A stretch of 64,000 bases of DNA, taken from positions 1,364,001-1,428,000 of the forward strand of contig CAVTQZ010000001.1 in NCBI GenBank assembly GCA_963737015.1, in the 5' to 3' direction. The notes below the pieces were generated by a model. The model saw nothing but the letters and a program-made list of their open reading frames with translations. It was not told where the DNA came from and ran no database searches. Below are positions 9,116-17,280 of this stretch, in pieces. This DNA is from CAVTQZ01 sp963737015. Lineage in GTDB: Bacteria > Actinomycetota > Acidimicrobiia > Acidimicrobiales > UBA8190. Position 1 is the stretch's first letter. The number at the start of each line of letters is the position of its first letter. Made by a program: the position numbers and the translations under genes.

Positions 9116-10138
9116 TCAGGAGGCCCGCTTGCGCCGGGTGTCGTTGGCGGAGCGGATCGCCCGCTCCAGCTGCTGACGGCTCATCTTCGACCGGCCCTGG
9201 ACATCGAGCTCCGAAGCGAGATCGTAGAGATCCGACTTGCTCATCTGCGAGTAGTCCTCGGTTCGCGATCTTGACGAGCCGGAACCGCCGCTCGAAGCGC
9301 GGGCCTTGCGTGCGCCCGTGGCCCCCGATGCGCCAGCAGCCGCGCTCGGGCGGCTTCTCTTCCTGGCGGCCTCGACGCTGCGCTGCAGAGCCTCCGCGAG
9401 ATCGACGACGGGCGCCTTCTTCTTCGGCGCAGGCTCCGTCACCACCGCCTCTCCCTTGCGCTTGCGATCGATGAGCTCTTCGACGCGCTCGCGGTACGTG
9501 TCGCCGTAGTTCTTCGGGTTCCACTCCGAGCTCATCGACTCGACGAGGAGCTTCGCCGTGTCGACCTCGCGCTTGGTGAACTTGGCGTCGATGGGCATCC
9601 CGTCGATCTCCTCACGCGGGTCGCGGATCTCGTCGGAGAAGAACATCGTCTCGAGATCGAGAACTCCCTCGCCGGGCCGCACCGCCACCAGGTACTCCTT
9701 GTTGCGCATGACGAAGGTGGCGATCCCCACCTTCTTCTCCTCTTCCATGACCTCGAGGAGAAGGGCATAGGCGCGCCTGGCCTGCTCGTTCTGAGGGGCG
9801 AGGTAGTAGCTCCGTTGGAAGTAGATGGGATCGATTTCCTCGAGGTCCACGAAGTCGGTCACGTCGATCGTGCTGGACTTGTCAGGGGCGACGGCGTCGA
9901 GCTCCTCGGGCTCCACGATCACGTACTCCCCGCCACCGAGGTCGTAGCCCTTCACTATGTCCTTGTAGTCGACCTCGTCCCCGGTCCGCTCGTTGACGCG
10001 CTTGACCCGTACCCTGTCGCCGGTACCCCGCTGGAATTGGTTGAAGTGGATGGTCTTGTCCTCGGTGGCCGAGAACAGGCCGACAGGGACGCTCACGAGT
10101 CCGAAACTGAGCGAACCTGTCCAGATGGCGCGGGCCAT
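9116..10138 (-). CDS. ku: Ku protein (bacterial NHEJ end-binding)
   Basis: Homodimeric ring that binds DNA double-strand ends and recruits the NHEJ ligase/polymerase. The 340-residue protein starts MARAIWTGSLSFGLVSVPV, the hallmark bacterial Ku N-terminus, and continues with the beta-barrel/bridge core ('IYFQRSYYLAP', 'IATFVMRNKEYLVA'). After about residue 245 it has a lysine-, serine- and alanine-rich linker. The last 45 residues ('YSQMSKSDLYDLASELDVQG...MSRQQLERAI') look like a SAP/HeH-type DNA-binding motif, an extended C-terminus beyond the minimal Ku core. The ATG at 10138 has GGAGG 5 nt upstream; GTG 10144 is possible. The LigD-type polymerase and ligase genes lie within 5 kb. Confidence 0.95.
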   Translation of the reverse strand: MARAIWTGSLSFGLVSVPVGLFSATEDKTIHFNQFQRGTGDRVRVKRVNERTGDEVDYKDIVKGYDLGGGEYVIVEPEELDAVAPDKSSTIDVTDFVDLEEIDPIYFQRSYYLAPQNEQARRAYALLLEVMEEEKKVGIATFVMRNKEYLVAVRPGEGVLDLETMFFSDEIRDPREEIDGMPIDAKFTKREVDTAKLLVESMSSEWNPKNYGDTYRERVEELIDRKRKGEAVVTEPAPKKKAPVVDLAEALQRSVEAARKRSRPSAAAGASGATGARKARASSGGSGSSRSRTEDYSQMSKSDLYDLASELDVQGRSKMSRQQLERAIRSANDTRRKRAS

Positions 10139-10305
10139 TGGCACCTCCCAGGTGTCTTGACTTACCAGTATCTACCCAGGTCAGGGGCCCGGGCAACGCT
10201 TTGCGGTGACGGGGGCCCAAATCGGTCCTGCTCACAGCGCACGTTCCCGAGGGTCCACCACTGCGTTACACCCCCTTGCGACACTGGCCTCCAAGGAGGT
10301 TGGAC

Positions 10306-10704
10306 GTGCGCCAGACGGACTTCTCATCGCTCGAAGACACATCGGCCGGCTCAGATTCCCTCCTCGGGTTCGCCCGCAGCGCGGGCCTGGGTCTCACGGA
10401 GTTCGTGCCTGAGGACCTCTTGGGCGGGAATCTCTCCTTGGTCTTCGCCTTGAGCGCCTGGCTCCGCATGAACGACATCGACATCTCCGAGGGGTGTGCC
10501 ATCCTGTTCGGGTTGAGACGCGCGCTCGTCGAGGTCTCGGGACTCGACGCCTCGAGCGAACCGATCCCCTTGATGGCCGGCGACTCCCGGACCGCTCTCG
10601 TGGGTCTCGGCGCCTACATGCACGGGCTCATCCGCAGGGCGGCGGCACGAGCGCGACGTCCAGCGCAGCTCGTCGTCGAGGAGGCTGTGGCGCTCCTCCA
10701 ATAG
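10306..10704 (+). CDS. hypothetical protein in the NHEJ locus
   Basis: A 132-residue protein starting VRQTDFSSLEDTS. The GTG at 10306 is preceded by a near-perfect AAGGAGG ribosome site, which argues that it is translated. It is mostly helical by composition ('LVFALSAWLRMNDIDISEGCA', then an Ala/Arg-rich C-terminus) with no transmembrane segment, no cysteine cluster and no catalytic motif that I recognise. It is divergent from ku and 9 bp upstream of the DUF72 gene, so the two may be co-transcribed. Function unknown. Confidence 0.55.
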   Translation: MRQTDFSSLEDTSAGSDSLLGFARSAGLGLTEFVPEDLLGGNLSLVFALSAWLRMNDIDISEGCAILFGLRRALVEVSGLDASSEPIPLMAGDSRTALVGLGAYMHGLIRRAAARARRPAQLVVEEAVALLQ

Positions 10705-10713
10705 GTTGGGGAG

Positions 10714-11490
10714 ATGCCAGTGCTGATCGGGACGTCCGGTTGGCAGTACAGGCACTGGAGACAGACCTTCTACCCCGAGGGCGTGGCACAGGCACGGTGG
10801 CTCGACCACTACGCGGCCCGTTTCGCCACCGTCGAGATCAACAACGCCTTCTACCGCCTGCCCGAGGCGAAGACTTTCGAGGATTGGAAGAAGCGCACGC
10901 CTGCTGGATTCGTGTTCGCGGTGAAGGCGAGTCGTTACCTGACTCACATAAAGCGCCTGCGTGAACCGGCCGAGCCGGTCGACCGCCTTTTGGAGCGCGC
11001 CCGGCATCTCGGTTCGAAGCTCGGACCCGTGCTCCTTCAGCTCCCACCGAACCTCCGGGCGGATGCAGGCGCCCTGGACGAGGTGCTCTCGCGATTTCCG
11101 AAGAAGGTGAGGGTGAGCTTCGAGCCCCGTCACGAGTCGTGGTTCGACGCGGACACGCGATCGGTGCTCGAGCGCCGCGGGGCGGCGTTGTGCCTGAGCG
11201 ACACCCCGCAACGAAAGAGCCCGCACTGGCGGACCGCCGAATGGGGCTACCTCCGGATGCACGCGGGAAGGGCTACCCCTCATCCCTGTTACGGCCGGCG
11301 TGCTCTCGCCACCTGGGCGCAGAGGCTGGCGGATATGTGGCCGCCGAGCGCGACGATCTACGTCTACTTCAACAACGACGAGCGCGCCTGTGCGCTCAGG
11401 GACGCAGCGCTCTTCGCGCGGGCGATCGAAAAGGCGGGTCTCGAGGCTTCGCACGCTCCGTCCACGAGCGAGGTCCACATCGAGAACTGA
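10714..11490 (+). CDS. DUF72 family protein (YecE-like)
   Basis: A 258-residue TIM-barrel-like protein with the family signature 'IGTSGWQYRHWRQTFYPEG' at the N-terminus, followed by 'TVEINNAFYRLPEAKTFEDW' and 'FVFAVKASRYLTHIKRL', and ending with 'YVYFNNDERACA'. DUF72 proteins are widespread but uncharacterised; a possible nuclease-like or nucleotide-related role has been suggested from genomic context only. ATG 10714 follows the preceding gene by 9 bp with GGGGAG upstream, which suggests one transcript. It sits inside the NHEJ cluster. Confidence 0.9.
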   Translation: MPVLIGTSGWQYRHWRQTFYPEGVAQARWLDHYAARFATVEINNAFYRLPEAKTFEDWKKRTPAGFVFAVKASRYLTHIKRLREPAEPVDRLLERARHLGSKLGPVLLQLPPNLRADAGALDEVLSRFPKKVRVSFEPRHESWFDADTRSVLERRGAALCLSDTPQRKSPHWRTAEWGYLRMHAGRATPHPCYGRRALATWAQRLADMWPPSATIYVYFNNDERACALRDAALFARAIEKAGLEASHAPSTSEVHIEN

Positions 11491-11521
11491 AAGCCGTATG
11501 CCCGCGCGTAGCGCCAGGTTC

Positions 11522-12538
11522 CTATGCGGCGTGCGCTGCGGCCCAGTCGAGCAGCTCCTGCATGCTCCAGGTGTCGACGATCCGATCTTGCGGGACCTCG
11601 GCTTCGAGCGCCTGCTCACAACCGAGGACCTGCCACTCGAGCTGTCCAGGAGCATGCGCGTCGGTGTCGATGGCGAAGAAGCAACCGGCCTCGACCGCCG
11701 TGCGCAGCAACTCCTCGGGCGGATCGCGGCGCTCCGGACGCGAGTTGATCTCCACCGCCGTTGCGGTGCGCGCACATGCTTCGAAGACGGCCTCCGTGTC
11801 GAACTTCGACTGGGCCCGTCCCCGTCCGACGAGCTTTCGCCCGGTGCAGTGCCCGAGGATGTCCGTATGCGGGCTCTCGATCGCGGCGATCATCCGCTTC
11901 GTCATCTCCGCCTCTTCCATCGCGAGCTTGGAGTGCACACTGGCCACGACCAGGTCGAGGCGCGCGAGCAGCTCCGTTTCCTGGTCGAGCGTGCCGTCCT
12001 CGAGGATGTCGACCTCGATGCCCGTGAGGACCCGGAACGGGGCCAGCTTCTCGTTCAGCTGCTCGATGACGTCCAGCTGTTCGAGCAACCGATCGCGATT
12101 GAGCCCGTGCGCGACCGTGAGCCTCGGGCTGTGGTCTGTCATCGCCAGGTAACTGTGACCGAGATCGCGCGCCGCGGTCGCCATCTCGGATATCGGGCTT
12201 CCGCCGTCGGACCAGTCCGAGTGGGCGTGACAGTCCCCACGGAGCTTCTCGCGCAGAGCCGTGACCGCGGCGCTCGCCACAGGGGCGTCACGCTCCTCGA
12301 GGACGCTCAGGTAGCTCGGCGCGTCCCCGCCGAGGGCTTCGGCGATCGCCCGCGCGGTGGTGTCCCCGACTCCGGCAAGCTTTGTCAGCGCCCCGGCCGC
12401 GGCCAGTCGCCTCAGCTCCTCGGGGTCGGTCTCGGACACCGTTCGGGCGGCCCGGCGAAAAGCCTGAACCTTGTAAGTCTCGGCGCGGTCGCGCTCGAGC
12501 AGGTAGGCGATACGCGTCAGTGCATCGGCTGGGTCCAT
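11522..12538 (-). CDS. PHP-domain phosphoesterase with HhH N-terminus (PolX-like, no polymerase domain)
   Basis: A 338-residue protein. Residues 1-85 resemble the N-terminal helix-hairpin-helix part of family X polymerases ('RIAYLLERDRAETYKVQAFR', 'LTKLAGVGDTTARAIAEALG'). Residues about 96-330 form a PHP domain with metal ligands in 'GDCHAHSDWSDGG', 'AMTDHSPR', 'GIEVDIL', 'DLVVASVHSK' and 'AIDTDAHAP'. The nucleotidyltransferase palm of a full PolX is absent, so it should be a DNA-directed phosphoesterase or exonuclease rather than a polymerase. In PolX the PHP domain gives 3'-5' exonuclease activity. It is divergent from the LigD-type polymerase gene, which makes an end-trimming role plausible but unproven. 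Confidence 0.8.
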   Translation of the reverse strand: MDPADALTRIAYLLERDRAETYKVQAFRRAARTVSETDPEELRRLAAAGALTKLAGVGDTTARAIAEALGGDAPSYLSVLEERDAPVASAAVTALREKLRGDCHAHSDWSDGGSPISEMATAARDLGHSYLAMTDHSPRLTVAHGLNRDRLLEQLDVIEQLNEKLAPFRVLTGIEVDILEDGTLDQETELLARLDLVVASVHSKLAMEEAEMTKRMIAAIESPHTDILGHCTGRKLVGRGRAQSKFDTEAVFEACARTATAVEINSRPERRDPPEELLRTAVEAGCFFAIDTDAHAPGQLEWQVLGCEQALEAEVPQDRIVDTWSMQELLDWAAAHAA

Positions 12539-12605
12539 CGCTCTCGACCCTACCGGGCGGGCAGATACACAGAGATGGTGCCCGAGCGTGGAAGCATCTT
12601 GGGCG

Positions 12606-13625
12606 ATGGCAGCCAAAGCGACGGCGGTCGACGTGGATGTCGACGGACGAACCGTGAGTGTCACAAATCCGGAGAAGGTGTTCTTCTCCGCGCGCGGCGA
12701 GACGAAGCTAGACCTCGTCCTCTACTACCGATCGGTCGGTGAGGGTGCCCTCAGGGGGGTGCGCGAACGCCCGACCGTCCTCAAGCGGTACCCGAACGGG
12801 GCCGAAGGCGAATTCTTCTACCAGAAGCGCGTTCCCGAGAGCCGCCCGGAATGGATCGAGACCGTCACCGTCCACTTCCCGAGTGGCCGAAGCGCCGCGG
12901 AGCTCTGCCCCGTGGACGTGGCCCACGTGCTGTGGGCGGCGAACCTCGGCTGCCTCGACCTCAACCCCTGGCCCGTGAGGCGCGCCGACGTCGACCATCC
13001 CGACGAGCTGCGCGTCGACCTCGACCCTCAGCCCGACGTCCCCTTCGACGCCGTTCGCGTCACGGCGCTCGAGGTACGACTCGTCCTGGAAGAGCACAAC
13101 CTCGTGGGCTTCCCGAAGACCTCGGGATCGAGGGGGATGCACATAAACGTCCCCATCGAGCCCCGCTGGACCTTCACCGAGGTGCGAAGGGCCGCGCTGG
13201 CGCTCGCACGCGAGATCGAGCGGCGCATGCCCGACGTCGCCACATCTGCTTGGTGGAAGGAACAGCGCGGGCCACGCGTGTTCATCGACTACAACCAGAA
13301 CGCGCGCGACCGCACGGTCGCCTCCGCCTACTCGGTGCGCGCGAATCCCGAAGGGCGCGTCTCGTGCCCGCTCGAATGGGAAGAGGTCCCTGACGTCGAT
13401 CCCTCGGATCTCACGATCGCGACCGTCCCCGGGCGTTTCGCAGAGAGAGGGGACCCGGCAAAGGCGACGGACGATTTGCGTCTCGACCTCTCGTCGCTTC
13501 TCGAGCTCGCTGCGCGTGACGAGGCGGGCGGGCTCGGCGACGCACCCTGGCCGCCTCACTTCGCCAAGCAGCGCGGTGAACCGCGCCGGGTCGCCCCGAG
13601 CCGGGCGCGCAAGGGCCCGGCCTGA
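12606..13625 (+). CDS. LigD-type primase-polymerase domain, stand-alone (NHEJ polymerase)
   Basis: Archaeo-eukaryotic-primase-family polymerase that fills in or adds (ribo)nucleotides at broken DNA ends held by Ku. The 339-residue protein shows the AEP motifs: catalytic D138/D140 in 'RVDLDPQ', 'SGSRGMH' at 173-179 and the third aspartate D228 in 'VFIDYNQN'. In many actinobacteria this domain is fused to a ligase and nuclease as LigD; here it ends after the polymerase and the ligase is separately encoded, convergent, 11 bp away. ATG 12606 is preferred to GTG 12588. It is divergent from the PHP gene, with 67 bp between starts. Confidence 0.9.
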   Translation: MAAKATAVDVDVDGRTVSVTNPEKVFFSARGETKLDLVLYYRSVGEGALRGVRERPTVLKRYPNGAEGEFFYQKRVPESRPEWIETVTVHFPSGRSAAELCPVDVAHVLWAANLGCLDLNPWPVRRADVDHPDELRVDLDPQPDVPFDAVRVTALEVRLVLEEHNLVGFPKTSGSRGMHINVPIEPRWTFTEVRRAALALAREIERRMPDVATSAWWKEQRGPRVFIDYNQNARDRTVASAYSVRANPEGRVSCPLEWEEVPDVDPSDLTIATVPGRFAERGDPAKATDDLRLDLSSLLELAARDEAGGLGDAPWPPHFAKQRGEPRRVAPSRARKGPA

Positions 13626-13636
13626 AAGGCGGCGCC

Positions 13637-14701
13637 TCAGGCTCCGAAGACCGCCTCGATCTCCTCGGGCACCACGACCTCGAGCTGGTCGTAGGTGCAG
13701 CTCTCAGGCGACTTGTCCGGCCGCCAGCGGCGAAAGGTCGTGCCGTGGCGGAACCGGTCGCGCTGCAGGTGGTCGTAGGCGACCTCGCAGACGAGCTTCG
13801 GTGAGAGCGGCTCGAAGCTCAGATCCTTCGACGCGTTCCAGCGTGACGGAGCGCCCGGCTTTCGCCCGGCCGTCGGATCGGGGGCGCTCCATCCCTGCCA
13901 CGGGTGTCCCTCGAGCGAGTCGACCCGGTAGGGGGCGATCTCGTCCACGAGCTCCCGCCGCCGGGCCACCGTGAACGAGGCGGTGACGCCGACGTGGTGC
14001 AAGATGCCCGCGTCGTCGTAGAGGCCGAGGAGAAGGGATCCGACGACACCACCGGATTTGTGCCACCTGAAGCCCGCGACGACGCAGTCAGCCGTCCTCT
14101 CGTGTTTCACCTTCACCATCACACGCTCGTCTTCGCGGTAGTTGAGCCCCACCCCCTTGGCGATCACGCCGTCGAGGCCCGCCCCTTCGAAACGCGCGAA
14201 CCAGTCGCGCGCGACCGCGGGGTCCGAGGTGGCCGGTGTGACGTGCACGGGCGGACGGGCGCCCGACAACGCTTCCTCCAACAACTTGCGTCGTTCGGAG
14301 AACGGCGACTTGCGCAGGTCGCTGTCGTCGAGAGCCAGGAGATCGAACGCAACGAAGGAAGCAGGGGTGGACTGCGCCAACATCCTCACTCTCGAATCGG
14401 CGGGATGTATCCGTTGAAGCAGCGCGTCGAAGTCGAGGCCCCCGGGCCCCGCGATGACGATCTCCCCGTCGACGACGGCGCGCTCGGGGAAGCCATCCCG
14501 GATGGGATCGAGGAGCTCGGGGAAGTAACGGGTGAGCGGCCGCTCGTTGCGGCTGCCCAGCTCGACCTCGTCCGCGTCGCGGAACGCGATGCAGCGAAAG
14601 CCGTCCCACTTGGGCTCGTAGACGAGATCGTCACCGACCGGCAGCTCGCGCGACAGCTTCGCGAGCATCGGCGAGACAGGCGGCATCACGGGCAAATTCA
14701 C
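13637..14701 (-). CDS. ATP-dependent DNA ligase (LigC / LigD-ligase-like)
   Basis: A 354-residue ligase that should seal nicks after NHEJ. The adenylation motif is 'YEPKWDGFRC' with the AMP-accepting Lys31; motif III-like 'VVDGEIVI' follows at 77-83, then 'GLDGVIAK' and 'VMVKVKHE' (motifs IV and V). A C-terminal OB domain includes 'KLVCEVAYDH' and 'RWRPDKSPESC'. No polymerase or 3'-phosphoesterase domain is attached. The GTG at 14701 (VNLPVMPPVSPMLAKL) has AAGGTGG upstream and matches where ligase homology starts. It is convergent with the polymerase gene and divergent from ftsH. Confidence 0.9.
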   Translation of the reverse strand: MNLPVMPPVSPMLAKLSRELPVGDDLVYEPKWDGFRCIAFRDADEVELGSRNERPLTRYFPELLDPIRDGFPERAVVDGEIVIAGPGGLDFDALLQRIHPADSRVRMLAQSTPASFVAFDLLALDDSDLRKSPFSERRKLLEEALSGARPPVHVTPATSDPAVARDWFARFEGAGLDGVIAKGVGLNYREDERVMVKVKHERTADCVVAGFRWHKSGGVVGSLLLGLYDDAGILHHVGVTASFTVARRRELVDEIAPYRVDSLEGHPWQGWSAPDPTAGRKPGAPSRWNASKDLSFEPLSPKLVCEVAYDHLQRDRFRHGTTFRRWRPDKSPESCTYDQLEVVVPEEIEAVFGA

Positions 14702-14783
14702 CTGTCCACCTTTCCATGCTCCTGAGCTCCCGCGCACCACCGCCCTGCCACCGGCGGACCAAGCCGCCTAGGCTCCGCGCAGC

Positions 14784-16784
14784 ATGCGCCACTTCACCAG
14801 CCCGGCGAAGCCGGGTCCGCCGAGAGAACCCTCCCGACCCTCCGCGCCGCCTCCTCCGCCTCGTTGGCGCGGTTGGTTGCTCCTCGCCGGTGTGATCGTC
14901 ACCTTGCTGCTCCTGTTCACCCCGAGCACGACCTCCAAGCCGACCACCAGCTACAACTACTCACAGTTCCTCACCCAGGTCGAACAGAACAAGGTGAAAA
15001 GCGCCTCGATCGACCCGAACGGGGCGGTGACGGGCAAGCTGTCGAACGGCGATCAGTACAAGACCCAGATCCCGACGGCGCTCAACAACGGCCCGCTCAC
15101 CGGTCTCCTCCAGTCGCACCACGTGACGATCACCGGCGTCGCCTCCTCCACCAGCGCGCTCGACGTGCTCCTTTCGTTCTTGCCCCTCGTACTAGTCGTC
15201 GCACTCTTCATCTGGCTCGGGCGCAGCTCGCGGCGGGCGCTCGCCGGGGGGATCATGGGTTTCGGCGGCTCGAAGGCGAAGGTCTACCAGGAGGACCGCC
15301 CGTCCACCCGCTTCAGCGACGTCGCCGGGTACGAGGGTGCTAAGCGCGAGGTCGAGGAGGTCGTCGACTTCCTGAAGGACCCGGAGAAGTACAAGCGCGC
15401 GGGAGCGGTCGGCCCCCGTGGGCTCCTGATGGTCGGCCCCCCGGGCAGCGGCAAGACGCTCATGGCACGAGCGGTGGCAGGCGAGGCCGAGGTCCCCTTC
15501 CTGGCACTTACGGGCTCGAGCTTCGTCGAGATGTTCGTTGGCGTCGGGGCATCACGCGTCCGCGACCTCTTCGCCAACGCCCGCAAGCTCGCCCCGTCGA
15601 TCATCTTCATCGACGAGATCGATGCGATCGGGCAACGCCGCGGCGGGTCGATCATCTCCAACGACGAGCGGGAGCAGACCCTGAACCAGATGCTCGCGGA
15701 GATGGACGGCTTCGACCCGTCGACCGGGGTCGTCGTGATGGCGGCGACGAACCGCCCCGAGATCCTCGACCCCGCACTGCTCAGGCCGGGCCGGTTCGAC
15801 CGGCAGGTCGAGATCCCTCTGCCGAACCAGGCGGAGAGGGCAGCGATCCTCCTGGTCCACGCGCGCGACAAGATGCTCGACCCGAAAGTCGACCTCGGTG
15901 CGGTCTCCCGGGCCACACCCGGCTTTTCCGGAGCCGACCTGGCCAACCTCGTGAACGAAGCGGCGATCGTGGCGGTACGCCATGGGCGTGACGTCATCAC
16001 CGAGGAGGACTTCGACGATGCACGCGACCGGGTCATTCTCGGGCGACGCGATGAGTCCAACGCATTGCTCCCCGAGGAAAAGCATGCCGTGGCGGTGCAC
16101 GAGACGGGTCACGCCCTCGTGGCGTTCCTCTCGGAGCACGCGGACCCCGTCGCCAAGGTCACGATCCTTCCCGCTGGACGAGCGCTCGGGGTTACAGAGC
16201 AGTTGCCGGTCGACGAGCGTCACCTCTACTCGGAGAGCTACCTGCGTGACTCCTTGGCCGTGCGGCTGGGGGGACGAGCTTCGGAGCTTCTCGTGATCGG
16301 AGAGGCCTCGACCGGGGCTTCGAACGATCTCTCGGGAGCGACCGAGCTCGCGATCCACATGGTGCGAGACTGGGGGCTCTCGCCGCGTCTCGGGCCCGTC
16401 GGTTTCGGGTCCGACGGGCCTTCGTACCTCGGGAGCTCGGCCCAGCTGCAGTCGCGTCCCTATGCAGAAGGTACCCAACAGGCGATCGACGAGGAGGTCA
16501 CGCGCCTTCTCTCGGAGGCCGAAGAGCGCGCGCGGGCGATCCTCTCCTCTAACCGGCCCGCCCTCGACGCGGTGGTCGAGCTGTTGCTCGAACGCGAGAC
16601 GATCAGCGGCGACGAGCTGGCAGAGGTCGTGGAGAGATCGAGCCCAAACGGCGCAGAGACAAAGCCCGCCACACGCCCACAAAGCTCCGAGCAGTCCCGC
16701 GGACACGAGAAGACAGGGTCCGCTGCGCCCACGCGGGTGGCGAGCTCCACCACAGGCTCCCGAGGAGGATCCGATGCAAGGTGA
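14784..16784 (+). CDS. ftsH: ATP-dependent zinc metalloprotease FtsH
   Basis: Membrane-anchored AAA+ protease that degrades misassembled membrane proteins and selected regulators. 666 residues: a proline-rich start, first transmembrane helix about 28-48, a short extracytoplasmic domain, second helix about 120-140, then the AAA module with Walker A 'GPPGSGKT' (about 218-225) and Walker B 'IIFIDEIDAIG'. The M41 protease motif 'HETGH' is at 439-443, with the third zinc-ligand region 'TGASNDL' near 513. Length and domain order are typical. The last 11 bases overlap the start of the SRPBCC gene, so the two are probably translationally coupled. Confidence 0.95.
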   Translation: MRHFTSPAKPGPPREPSRPSAPPPPPRWRGWLLLAGVIVTLLLLFTPSTTSKPTTSYNYSQFLTQVEQNKVKSASIDPNGAVTGKLSNGDQYKTQIPTALNNGPLTGLLQSHHVTITGVASSTSALDVLLSFLPLVLVVALFIWLGRSSRRALAGGIMGFGGSKAKVYQEDRPSTRFSDVAGYEGAKREVEEVVDFLKDPEKYKRAGAVGPRGLLMVGPPGSGKTLMARAVAGEAEVPFLALTGSSFVEMFVGVGASRVRDLFANARKLAPSIIFIDEIDAIGQRRGGSIISNDEREQTLNQMLAEMDGFDPSTGVVVMAATNRPEILDPALLRPGRFDRQVEIPLPNQAERAAILLVHARDKMLDPKVDLGAVSRATPGFSGADLANLVNEAAIVAVRHGRDVITEEDFDDARDRVILGRRDESNALLPEEKHAVAVHETGHALVAFLSEHADPVAKVTILPAGRALGVTEQLPVDERHLYSESYLRDSLAVRLGGRASELLVIGEASTGASNDLSGATELAIHMVRDWGLSPRLGPVGFGSDGPSYLGSSAQLQSRPYAEGTQQAIDEEVTRLLSEAEERARAILSSNRPALDAVVELLLERETISGDELAEVVERSSPNGAETKPATRPQSSEQSRGHEKTGSAAPTRVASSTTGSRGGSDAR

Positions 16785-17235
16785 AGTAATGACCGTCGAA
16801 AGAGTGATCGCAGCCCCGCCGCAGAGCGTCTTCGCCCTTCTCGCAGATGCTTCGAAGCACCCGGAGATCGACGGGTCGGGATCGGTGAGAAAGGCGAAGG
16901 CCGGTGCTTCGCAAAAGCTCACTCTGGGGTCGAGGTTCGGTATGTCGATGAAAATGGGCCTGCCGTACTCGATGATGAACGAGGTCATCGAGTACGAAGA
17001 TGGCCGTCGGATCGCGTGGCAGACGCGTCCGCCGGGACTCATGGGTCGGCTGGTGGGCGGAAGGATCTGGCGCTACGAGCTCGAGCCCACGGGCGGCGGG
17101 ACGAGGGTACGAGAGAGCTGGGACCTCTCCCAGGACCGCCAGCGGGCGCTGTTGAAGCGGGGGCCTTTACCGAAGCAGACCCGGCGGAACATGGAGAAGA
17201 CCCTCGAGAGGATCGAGCAGCTCACGAAACCCTAA
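16774..17235 (+). CDS. SRPBCC-family protein overlapping ftsH
   Basis: A 153-residue START/SRPBCC-fold protein (ligand-binding helix-grip). It starts MQGEVMTVERVIAAPPQSVF, the usual opening of polyketide-cyclase/dehydrase-like members, with a central 'GLPYSMMNEVIEYEDGRRIAW' and a C-terminal helix. Ligand unknown. The ATG at 16774 lies inside ftsH, with GAGGAGGA upstream inside the ftsH coding sequence, so expression is tied to ftsH. A related paralogue lies at 42554-43033. Confidence 0.8.
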   Translation: MQGEVMTVERVIAAPPQSVFALLADASKHPEIDGSGSVRKAKAGASQKLTLGSRFGMSMKMGLPYSMMNEVIEYEDGRRIAWQTRPPGLMGRLVGGRIWRYELEPTGGGTRVRESWDLSQDRQRALLKRGPLPKQTRRNMEKTLERIEQLTKP

Positions 17236-17280
17236 AGGTCCTCTCACCATGAGCTGACCTCGACGTGGCGCGATGGTGAC

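Noticed and set aside
15552..17042. 496-codon leftward open frame
   Set aside because: It is antisense to ftsH and the SRPBCC gene, with no recognisable motifs.
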